Part shown: one piece after another, positions 1 to 6,126 of the stretch
How positions within the stretch are numbered: the first letter of the stretch is position 1
Layout of the letters: each line of letters begins with the position of its first letter
Assembly (NCBI GenBank): GCA_023663725.1
Contig: JAMPGX010000005.1
Location: 177,301 to 241,300 of the forward strand
Source: a bacterium
Lineage (GTDB): Bacteria > Bacillota > Clostridia > Lachnospirales > Lachnospiraceae
DNA length: 64,000 nt
Direction of reading: 5' to 3'
Translations under genes and position numbers: made by a program
Notes under the pieces: generated by a model
The model's input: only the letters and a program-made list of their open reading frames with translations
Database searches by the model: none
Told to the model about the DNA's origin: nothing

Positions 1-1
1 T

Positions 2-244
2 TCGCAATGGAAAAGTCGAGGTAAAGCATCAAAAGGCGAAACAGTGCGAATAATAGCAGACGCACTTGGAGTATCTGCTGATTATCTACTTGGAAGAACC
101 AATAACCCAACAAATTACACCAACTTTAATGCTGCAACTGATGCAAAACAGACAATCCCTGATCTATCTTTTCTTTTACATCTTGATTTCTTTTTTGACT
201 TTTTACTGAGAGAGTGTGGAAATACTGAAGCGAAAGGGAGATAA
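2..244 (+). CDS. XRE-family HTH repressor, 3' part only
   Basis: The reading frame is open from the left edge, so the 5' part of the gene lies outside the window. The first visible residues (SQWKSRGKASKGETVRIIAD) followed by ALGVSADYLLG are the recognition helix and last helix of a Cro/C1-type helix-turn-helix domain. About 40 residues with no recognisable domain follow, ending in a Phe/Leu-rich stretch. It probably acts as a small cytoplasmic DNA-binding regulator. The stop lies 4 bp before the start of the DUF457 membrane protein, so the two are probably cotranscribed. Family identity is clear from the HTH end; the target is unknown. Confidence 0.75.
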   Translation, partial: SQWKSRGKASKGETVRIIADALGVSADYLLGRTNNPTNYTNFNAATDAKQTIPDLSFLLHLDFFFDFLLRECGNTEAKGR

Positions 245-248
245 TTAT

Positions 249-809
249 ATGATGGCGACAACACACAGACTGGGCGGTATTGCCGTGGGAGCCACCGCAG
301 CAGCACTGCTCCACACGAATACGGCAGGAACCCTGATCCTGATCACCGGAGCACTCGTAGGAAGTATTTTTCCCGATATAGACAACAAAAAAAGCACAAT
401 CAGCCGCAAAATGCTCATCACGGCACTTGTGGTATCCGCTGGAAGACATCTCATCAACGCCGTGACTGCTTCTTTCCCGAAAGAACAGAAGCAGTATGTT
501 AAACTTCTGATCGGACACAGAGGTTTTACGCATTCCCTTATCGGGAGCACAATCTTACCAGTATTTGTTATTTTGATTGGCCTGTTACTCAAATTGAAGG
601 CGAGATACCTAATGCTGGCAGGTCTGGGTATATTCAGCGGATGCCTAAGCCATTTGTTTTTGGACATGCTTTCTGGAGGAGTGCCCCTATTCATGCCCTT
701 TTCAACTGACCTGCTTATAGTTGCCAGAATCAAAACAGGCAGTTCCATGGAAAGGATCTTCCGAGTGTGTCTGGCCCTTGTTTTACTTTTTTCCCTGATC
801 GGAAAATAG
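249..809 (+). CDS. DUF457-type membrane protein (YdjM-like predicted metal-dependent hydrolase)
   Basis: This is a 186-residue integral membrane protein. Family-type motifs are visible: THRLGG near the N-terminus, FPDIDNKKS around residue 45, GHRGFTHS around residue 95 and FLDMLSGG around residue 140. The His/Asp residues in these motifs are the presumed metal ligands, and the intervening stretches are hydrophobic. I chose the first of two adjacent ATGs because AAGGGAG lies 8 nt upstream; the longer open frame from 216 overlaps the upstream regulator and has no better signal. The family is called a membrane-bound hydrolase by homology, and the substrate is unknown. Confidence 0.75.
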   Translation: MMATTHRLGGIAVGATAAALLHTNTAGTLILITGALVGSIFPDIDNKKSTISRKMLITALVVSAGRHLINAVTASFPKEQKQYVKLLIGHRGFTHSLIGSTILPVFVILIGLLLKLKARYLMLAGLGIFSGCLSHLFLDMLSGGVPLFMPFSTDLLIVARIKTGSSMERIFRVCLALVLLFSLIGK

Positions 810-842
810 CAGGTCTTCTCCACAACTATTTTGATTTTTTTG

Positions 843-871
843 TTGACTTACTGTAGAGAGAATGATATATT
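843..871 (+). promoter_or_regulatory. Promoter of the presumed antitoxin RNA
   Basis: TTGACT at 843-848 and TATATT at 866-871 are separated by 17 bp, a near-consensus vegetative promoter. It points toward the small toxin gene on the other strand, and no supported plus-strand coding sequence follows. Confidence 0.65.
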
Positions 872-877
872 GATCTT

Positions 878-955
878 GGAGAGAAGAACGCTTTGCATGA
901 TTAATGCAACAGCAAGAAAACCCCAGGACTGCGATTCCTGGGGTTTTCTCTGTTG
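878..955 (+). ncRNA. Presumed antisense antitoxin RNA of an Fst/par-like type I locus
   Basis: A transcript from the 843-871 promoter would begin near 878 and end at the strong hairpin at 906-956, giving roughly 75 nt. It contains a 16-17-nt segment (885-901) nearly identical to plus-strand 1046-1061, the complement of the toxin start codon region. It also contains CAACAGCAAG (907-916), repeated exactly at 1089-1098 as the complement of the toxin 5' leader. It could therefore pair with the toxin mRNA at two sites plus the shared terminator. This matches RNA II of the pAD1 par locus. The RNA itself is inferred. Confidence 0.55.
885..916 (+). repeat. Direct repeats shared by antitoxin RNA and toxin leader
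   Basis: AGAACGCTTTGCATGAT at 885-901 recurs with one T fewer at 1046-1061, and CAACAGCAAG at 907-916 recurs at 1089-1098. The copies lie at opposite ends of the locus, so RNAs transcribed convergently would be complementary at both repeats. Confidence 0.75.
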
Positions 956-956
956 C
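906..956. terminator. Shared bidirectional terminator between antitoxin RNA and toxin gene
   Basis: This is a long near-perfect hairpin: a GCAACAG arm, a 15-bp AAGAAAACCCCAGGA stem and a 7-nt loop. T-rich flanks on both sides allow termination in both directions. Confidence 0.8.
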
Positions 957-971
957 TGTGCTGACTGTTGC

Positions 972-1058
972 TTACTTCTCCCCATCCAGCCACTTGCATA
1001 TGTAATAAGCTATTACAGATGCTATGATGGAGAGTACTAAATCAAAGAACGCTTGCAT
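972..1058 (-). CDS. Fst-like small hydrophobic toxin peptide (28 aa)
   Basis: This 28-residue peptide begins MQAFFDLVLSIIASVIAYY and ends ICKWLDGEK: a single transmembrane helix followed by Trp-Leu-Asp and a charged tail. That is the signature layout of Fst/Ldr-type membrane toxins. Translation is strongly signalled by AAGGAGGTG 6 nt before the ATG. A promoter lies at 1102-1129 and the shared terminator directly downstream. A convergent transcript carrying complementary direct repeats runs from the other side, as in the pAD1 par locus. It is too short for routine gene callers. The locus logic is strong, but toxicity is inferred. Confidence 0.7.
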   Translation of the reverse strand: MQAFFDLVLSIIASVIAYYICKWLDGEK

Positions 1059-1101
1059 GATATTCACCTCCTTCCTGCTGGAAAGAGTCAACAGCAAGGT
1101 C

Positions 1102-1129
1102 ATTATATCATATCCTACCTTTTAATCAA
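1102..1129 (-). promoter_or_regulatory. Promoter of the Fst-like toxin
   Basis: On the minus strand TTGATT (1129-1124) and TATAAT (1107-1102) are separated by 16 bp. Transcription would start about 40 nt before the toxin ATG, leaving a leader that includes the second region complementary to the antitoxin RNA. Confidence 0.65.
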
Positions 1130-1474
1130 AGCATGATCTTCAACTATCTGGTTGCGCACATGACGGCCCCTACTGTAAAGGGATCGCTACGCCTGTGTTT
1201 TTTTGATGGTCGTTTCGTGCAATCGCAACGGAAATCCCCACGCAAAGGTTAATTATTTATACGCTGTGACGATAAGTATAGTACAACGCCTTTGGCCAAG
1301 GCGCTTGTAAATCTATGATATAGTCACCACGGATGGTACAGTGATAGGGATATGGAGATCCCTGTGTTGCGCCATCTTTTTTTGCCTATGCGCGCAGGCG
1401 CATCGTCGGCAAGCGCAAGCCGATTGGAGATCAGGGAAGTGCGGGCAAAGAAGTGAACTGGAAACGAGGGGCGT
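1130..1474. other. Intergenic region with small hairpins, no gene recognised
   Basis: No credible coding frame was seen. Short dyads are visible: CGCCTT/AAGGCG near 1290-1303, AGGGAT/ATCCCT at 1346-1363 followed by a T-run at about 1377, and TCGGC/GCCGA near 1407-1424. The string ACGCAAAGG near 1240 recalls a cyclic di-GMP riboswitch core, but the rest of that fold could not be matched. It may be a structured leader for the gene at 1475. Confidence 0.4.
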
Positions 1475-2608
1475 TTGCGAATTGAATCAAGTGCAATAGG
1501 AATGGATTCCGCCAGAAGCTACAAGGCTTCGAGATCAAGCTACAACCGCTTTGTACTAAAGGATTATGTGCAGGGCGGCACCAACACTCGCGCGGGCGTA
1601 GCCGGGCAGCAGTTGGGAACCGACAATATGAAGAAAGACAACGGACAGAGTCAGGGCAAGAGCTCACAGACTAAAACGGGGAGCCGCATGATGACGACGT
1701 CCGGCATCACGGACCTGCGGGAGCGCGTGGAGGGTATGAGGACAAACCGAGTGCAGCTGCGCAGCAGCGCCGGCAATATGGTCAACACGATGCGAGGCTA
1801 TACCATGCGGTACATCTTTATGCTTCTCTTTGGAGAGAGCAGGACGCGCAGCTTTCTGGGGGAGGATGAGAGCCTTACTGCAGCGGATGAGGGCGCTCAG
1901 GGTGGCAATGCGACTCTGCAGCTGCAGCCCTTTAATATGAAGGTGCTGTCCTTCAATGCGCAGGAGCAGTACGCAGAGGAGGAGAATACGCTGTTTTCTT
2001 CCGTGGGAACGGTGAGGACTGCGGATGGCCGTGAGATCTGCTTCAACGTGGATCTGGCCATGAGCAGAAGCTTTACCCAGACATATCAGCAGGAGCTCAA
2101 CCTGGCTGCGCTTCAACAGACCTGTGATCCGCTGGTTATTAATTTTGACGCGAGTGCAGCATCCCTGAGTGATCAGAAATTTTTATTTGACGTGGACGCG
2201 GACGGCAAGGAGGACAGTGTCTCCATGCTGGGTGCAGGCAGCGGCTATCTGGCGCTGGACAAAAACGGCGACGGTGTGATCAATGACGGCAGCGAGCTGT
2301 TTGGCCCGCAGAGCGGCAACGGTTTTCAGGATTTGGCCGCCTATGACGAGGACGGCAACGGCTGGATCGACGAGGGAGACAGCATCTGGTCCAAGCTGAA
2401 GATTTGGTGCAAGAATCCCGATGGTTCAGACAGCTTATACAGCCTGGCGGAGAAAGGTGTAGGCGCTATCTGCCTGCAGAACGCCGCTACGGATTTTGCG
2501 CTCAAGGGGAACAGCGGCCAGGACAACGGCTATATCCGCAGCACAGGTATTTTTCTCTATGAAAACGGCAATGTGGGCACCATGCAGCATTTGGATCTTA
2601 CACAGTGA
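1475..2608 (+). CDS. EF-hand/dockerin-like calcium-binding-repeat protein
   Basis: This is a 377-residue protein with no signal peptide. Residues 1-90 are polar and low in complexity. The C-terminal half carries Asp/Gly-rich loops typical of calcium-binding repeats: DVDADGKEDS, LDKNGDGVINDGSELFG and YDEDGNGWIDEGDSIW. The DxNxDGxI spacing is of EF-hand type. I chose the TTG start because GAGGGG precedes it closely and the reading is continuous; the next candidate is an in-frame ATG at 1502 with a poorer site. A clean terminator follows. The function is unknown; calcium binding is inferred from motifs. Confidence 0.65.
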   Translation: MRIESSAIGMDSARSYKASRSSYNRFVLKDYVQGGTNTRAGVAGQQLGTDNMKKDNGQSQGKSSQTKTGSRMMTTSGITDLRERVEGMRTNRVQLRSSAGNMVNTMRGYTMRYIFMLLFGESRTRSFLGEDESLTAADEGAQGGNATLQLQPFNMKVLSFNAQEQYAEEENTLFSSVGTVRTADGREICFNVDLAMSRSFTQTYQQELNLAALQQTCDPLVINFDASAASLSDQKFLFDVDADGKEDSVSMLGAGSGYLALDKNGDGVINDGSELFGPQSGNGFQDLAAYDEDGNGWIDEGDSIWSKLKIWCKNPDGSDSLYSLAEKGVGAICLQNAATDFALKGNSGQDNGYIRSTGIFLYENGNVGTMQHLDLTQ

Positions 2609-2631
2609 CAGGGCCTGCGGGCGCAATATAG

Positions 2632-2671
2632 AAAAAATAAGGCTTGATCGTCAGTCAGGCCTTATTTTTTT
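2632..2671 (+). terminator. Rho-independent terminator
   Basis: The AATAAGGC/GCCTTATT stem has a 15-nt loop and is followed by T7, 24 bp after the stop of the EF-hand-like gene. Confidence 0.85.
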
Positions 2672-2762
2672 GCAAAAAGGAGATGCCTGTGTAGCGTTTT
2701 GACTGGATTCGTGGTATATCTATTGAGAGCTCAAAAGAAACGCAAACCCGACGGGAGAGGAA

Positions 2763-3320
2763 GTGGCGAAGGTGGCTGGAGACAGGCGCGGCAAAAATGA
2801 GATGGGGACAGGTACAGGTGCGGACTGTGTCATCACGGCATATTCAGACATGGTCTATCGGCTGGCTTATGCCATGATGAAGAATCGAAGCGACGCGGAT
2901 GACGTGTATCAGGAGGTTTTCCTGCGTTATATCAGGCGCAGGCCCGTGTTTCAGAGTTCGGAGCATGCCCGGGCCTGGATGCTTCGGGTCACAGTCAACT
3001 GTTGTAAGAACCATTGGAAGTCCCCTTGGGCGGACGGGCGGATAAGCTCGTTGGAGGAGCATGAACAGAGTGAAAGTTCCGATCCGGAGAGTCAGGTCCT
3101 GGAGCGTCGGCAGCAGGAGGAGCTGCGCCAGCGGATTGGGGAGCTGCCGGAGGGATACCGCCTGGTGATTCATCTATACTATTATGAAGAGCTGTCCACA
3201 GTGGAGATTGCCAGGCTTTTGCACCGGCGGGCCTCCACCGTGCGCACCCAGCTGGCCAGAGCCAGGGAAAAGCTGAGGACATTGCTGGACGAGTCAAGCT
3301 ATGCGGATGTGGCGCTGTAA
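2763..3320 (+). CDS. ECF-type RNA polymerase sigma factor
   Basis: This 185-residue protein has a sigma-70 region 2 (DADDVYQEVFLRYIRR, residues about 45-60) and a region 4 helix-turn-helix (LSTVEIARLLHRRASTVRTQ, residues about 145-164), the usual size and order for a group-4 sigma factor. The GTG start follows GGGAGAGG; an internal ATG at 2802 is possible but lacks a clear ribosome site. The gene is followed after 23 bp by a single-pass membrane protein of the anti-sigma type, the normal arrangement for a signal-responsive sigma/anti-sigma pair. The inducing signal is not evident. Confidence 0.9.
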   Translation: MAKVAGDRRGKNEMGTGTGADCVITAYSDMVYRLAYAMMKNRSDADDVYQEVFLRYIRRRPVFQSSEHARAWMLRVTVNCCKNHWKSPWADGRISSLEEHEQSESSDPESQVLERRQQEELRQRIGELPEGYRLVIHLYYYEELSTVEIARLLHRRASTVRTQLARAREKLRTLLDESSYADVAL

Positions 3321-3343
3321 AGGCGTGGAAAGGCAGGTTGAGC

Positions 3344-4483
3344 ATGAGAACGTTTCAGGAGATATATCAGGAGAGTTATAGGGAGATACGGCCGGACGCG
3401 GGGCTGGTGGAAGAGCTGCTGGAGGATGCGCGGACGGAGCGGAGCATATGGATGCGGCAGGCGGTGACGCATATGGTGCTGCGGCCGGTCGCAGTGGCGG
3501 TGCTGGCAGGGCTCATTTTGTTCGGTGGGACCTCCGCGCTGGCCTCCAATGTGGGTTTTGTCTACACGATGATCGAGAATACTTCCCCCGCGTTGGCGGA
3601 TTTGTTTGTGCCGGTGCAGGAATCCTGCACCAGAGCAGGCATCTGTATGGAGGTGGAGGCGATCCATCTGGAGGAGGGAGATAAGTCAGCTGAGATTTAT
3701 ATATCCTTTCGGGACACACAGGGGGATCGGATCAATGGGCCGGCGGATCTGTATGACAGTTATGGACTGGACTGTCCGGGGGCTACATGGGCAGTGGGCG
3801 GCGGCGGATATGTCGGATATGACGAGGAGTCGGGGAAAGCGTTTTTCCGTATTCAGCTCAGCAGTGATGAAGCCTATGACCGCAACAAGATGACATTGCG
3901 GGTGAGGGAGCTGCTGCTGGACATCGTGGAGGAGGACAGGGATATCCCTCTGACAGATATCGCCTCCGAGATGCCCACCAAGTCTGTGTGGATGAGTGGG
4001 CGCAGTGTTACAGACTGGGAGAAATATGTGGAGTTGGTCGGCATTGACATGGAGGAGCCGGAGGGATTTCTGGAGCTGCAGCGCTCCTGGAAGGAGGGGG
4101 AGATACCGGATGACCCGCGGCCCAGCTCTGAAGTGTTGGATGGCCTCCCCGCATCGGAGTGCGCGACGGATGATTTTACGATAACCGGACTCGCGTACTG
4201 GGACAACGTGATCCGACTGCAGATCTGTATGGGAGAGCTCTCCCATGCGGACCGACATGTGATCCCCTGCCTGAAGCTGGCGGATGGCAGCGAGCGCATC
4301 TACTGGTTCAGTAAAATGTGGCATGAGGAGAAAGGGAGCGAGCGACTGATGTTCTATGAGTTCTATCTGCCGTGTACGCCGGAGGAGCTGGAGAATGCCA
4401 CTCTCTATGGGAATTTTCACAGGACGGACAATTCTTTGGAGGGCAACTGGAAGGTAATCTTCCGAATGGAGGAAACGGAATAG
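3344..4483 (+). CDS. DUF4179-like membrane anti-sigma factor
   Basis: This 379-residue protein has a cytoplasmic N-terminus of about 45 residues and one transmembrane helix (PVAVAVLAGLILFGGTSALA, about residues 48-67). A large extracytoplasmic domain follows that resembles the DUF4179 stress-sensor families. I chose the ATG at 3344 because GGCAGG is 6 nt upstream; a TTG at 3338 is the longer alternative. It lies directly behind the sigma factor, so it very probably sequesters that factor and senses something outside the membrane. The sensor domain carries no enzymatic motif that I recognise. Confidence 0.75.
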   Translation: MRTFQEIYQESYREIRPDAGLVEELLEDARTERSIWMRQAVTHMVLRPVAVAVLAGLILFGGTSALASNVGFVYTMIENTSPALADLFVPVQESCTRAGICMEVEAIHLEEGDKSAEIYISFRDTQGDRINGPADLYDSYGLDCPGATWAVGGGGYVGYDEESGKAFFRIQLSSDEAYDRNKMTLRVRELLLDIVEEDRDIPLTDIASEMPTKSVWMSGRSVTDWEKYVELVGIDMEEPEGFLELQRSWKEGEIPDDPRPSSEVLDGLPASECATDDFTITGLAYWDNVIRLQICMGELSHADRHVIPCLKLADGSERIYWFSKMWHEEKGSERLMFYEFYLPCTPEELENATLYGNFHRTDNSLEGNWKVIFRMEETE

Positions 4484-4493
4484 CTCTGATGTG

Positions 4494-4530
4494 AAAAGAG
4501 GTGGGAGGCTTGAAACCTTCCACCTCTTTT
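4494..4530. terminator. Bidirectional terminator between convergent genes
   Basis: The AAAAGAGGTGGGAGG/CCTTCCACCTCTTTT stem has a 7-nt loop, with A- and T-rich flanks serving both directions. Confidence 0.85.
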
Positions 4531-4543
4531 GGCGTATGACGGA

Positions 4544-5740
4544 TTACCCGTGACAGATAAACATGCCGGTTGATTTGTGGATGAACATAGCCCCTTCCCG
4601 GTCCAGCTTCTCCCGAATCAGGGCGAGCAGCTCCGCCCCGCGCTGCTCCAGAATCAGCGAAGCATTGCCTGGATAAGAGCAGACATAGTCGTAGATGGCC
4701 TGGGGGTCGTCTACGATCAGGTCGTTGTCCTGATCCTGGCGTTCTACATGGGCAAAATAGCGGCGCAGCAGGGGTTCTCCGTTCTCCAGATGAAAGCTTG
4801 CTGTGAGGCGAGTGAATGGCACCTCGATACGGGGGTCGAAGGCCTCTACCAGCTCATGCAGCTCCCGCATATGGCCGTCGCCTATAGTGGAGCAGTAGAA
4901 CATGCCTCCGGACTTGAGTCCTCTGACGATAGCCGCCAGGCAGGTGTCCAGATGTTCCACATGGTACAGCATATGGTTGGCGATAATGCGGTCGTAGCTG
5001 GCAGCGGGCAGAGACAGGGCGCTGGCGTCCAGTCTCTGATATTCTATCCGGATATGGCGGGCGTTCAGCGCCTCCTGATAGGGAGCCAGGTTGCGGCGGG
5101 TCTGTTCCAGCATCTCCTCAGAGCGGTCTGTGAGAGTCAGATGCAGTCCCTCCGGAAGCAGGTGAGTGCGCTCCATCCAGAGCAGTCCCGTACCGCAGCC
5201 CAGCTCCAGCACTGTCTCGCCGGGCTGCAGGGCCAGCCGCTCATACACCCATTCCATCCAGCCCTGAGAGCTGGTGGAGTACTTATGGATATTGATGCGG
5301 CGGGTCAGATTGTCCGGTTTTTGATATTGCTCCAGGACCTTTTCCTCGTTGGTAAGCAGGTTCAGACAGCGCACCAGGAGCTGCCATTTATCCTCCTCGT
5401 CGCTGCGCTGGGCCAGCTCGATCGTGGAGATCAACAGCTCCAGCTGCTTTTTGCGCTCCAGCAGCAGGACTCGCTGCTGCTCCAGGATGGCCTGCTGTTC
5501 CAGGGCATCCGCCTCCTGCGCATCTATGAGCTGCTGGATTTGCTCCAGGGAAAAGCCCAGATATTTCAGCATCAGGATGCGCTGAAGCAATGTGACGGAG
5601 CTATTGTCATAGCAGCGATAACCGTTCTCCGAGTAGGACACAGGGCGAAGCAGCCCCTTGGTGTCATAGTAGCGTATGGTGCGCAGGGAGACCCCGGCAA
5701 TGCGGGCGATTTCCCCGGCGGTGTAGTATTCCTGTTTCAT
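4544..5740 (-). CDS. MerR regulator fused to SAM-dependent methyltransferase
   Basis: This is a 398-residue fusion. Residues 1-70 are a MerR winged helix (YTAGEIARIAGVSLRTIRYY). Residues 75-120 form a long coiled dimerisation helix. From about residue 160 there is a class I methyltransferase fold with motif I VLELGCGTGLLW, motif IV-like DRIIANHMLYHV and no membrane segments. ATG is preceded by AAAGGA at 6 nt. A promoter with the 19-bp spacer typical of MerR targets lies just upstream, so it probably autoregulates. The methyl acceptor is unknown; a methyltransferase serving as the ligand-sensing or effector domain is an unusual but recurrent MerR architecture. Confidence 0.85.
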   Translation of the reverse strand: MKQEYYTAGEIARIAGVSLRTIRYYDTKGLLRPVSYSENGYRCYDNSSVTLLQRILMLKYLGFSLEQIQQLIDAQEADALEQQAILEQQRVLLLERKKQLELLISTIELAQRSDEEDKWQLLVRCLNLLTNEEKVLEQYQKPDNLTRRINIHKYSTSSQGWMEWVYERLALQPGETVLELGCGTGLLWMERTHLLPEGLHLTLTDRSEEMLEQTRRNLAPYQEALNARHIRIEYQRLDASALSLPAASYDRIIANHMLYHVEHLDTCLAAIVRGLKSGGMFYCSTIGDGHMRELHELVEAFDPRIEVPFTRLTASFHLENGEPLLRRYFAHVERQDQDNDLIVDDPQAIYDYVCSYPGNASLILEQRGAELLALIREKLDREGAMFIHKSTGMFICHG

Positions 5741-5805
5741 AAATTATCCTTTCCGTACCGGTGCAATAATATGTTAAATATAGTTATTCAGATATCTGTA
5801 ATTCT

Positions 5806-5836
5806 ATCATACAGGGTGACGCAAGGTAATGGTCAA
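5806..5836 (-). promoter_or_regulatory. MerR-type promoter of the MerR-methyltransferase gene
   Basis: On the minus strand TTGACC (5836-5831) and TATGAT (5811-5806) are separated by 19 bp, the overlong spacing that MerR proteins correct by DNA distortion. Internal dyad symmetry is weak. Confidence 0.55.
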
Positions 5837-5920
5837 GAGTTTTTTCAAAAAGTTTTAGCGTATACAAACAGAAAAATATAAATCCTACATAATAATTATA
5901 GAATTTAATCTGAAAAATAA

Positions 5921-5949
5921 TTGACAGAGAAAAATAAATATGATATTAT
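5921..5949 (+). promoter_or_regulatory. Promoter of the lipoprotein gene
   Basis: TTGACA (5921-5926) and TATTAT (5944-5949) are separated by 17 bp. The resulting leader of about 170 nt contains an 8-bp dyad TGTAGACT (6019-6026)/AGTCTACA (6072-6079), so it may fold. No gene was seen in the remainder of 5741-6126. Confidence 0.75.
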
Positions 5950-6126
5950 AAACACAACAAAAACAGTTGCACATGTATTTAAGTGCATTTTACTTATGCT
6001 AATTGAAAAGCGTGAGAACTGTAGACTCAGATGTAGCTGCGGTGATACAATGGCGTGTGATCTCGCTCATACAGTCTACACATTTCATCAGTGGGCCTAT
6101 TGATCATCAGTATGGGGTAACAGGGT

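Noticed and set aside
831-1040. Plus-strand 69-codon frame over the Fst-like locus
   Set aside because: It is antisense to the toxin, runs through the terminator hairpin, has no ribosome site and is Cys-rich without pattern.
1140-1400. Possible cyclic di-GMP (GEMM) riboswitch from ACGCAAAGG near 1240
   Set aside because: The paired regions and the GCAAACC and GG-rich second half could not be matched. The resemblance is limited to nine bases.
4577-5881. Long (434-codon) frame opposite the MerR-methyltransferase gene
   Set aside because: It is an antisense shadow; the minus-strand protein has clear MerR and methyltransferase motifs and a ribosome site.
5921-6103. 60-codon frame upstream of the lipoprotein gene
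   Set aside because: It begins inside the -35 region of a strong promoter and has no ribosome site.
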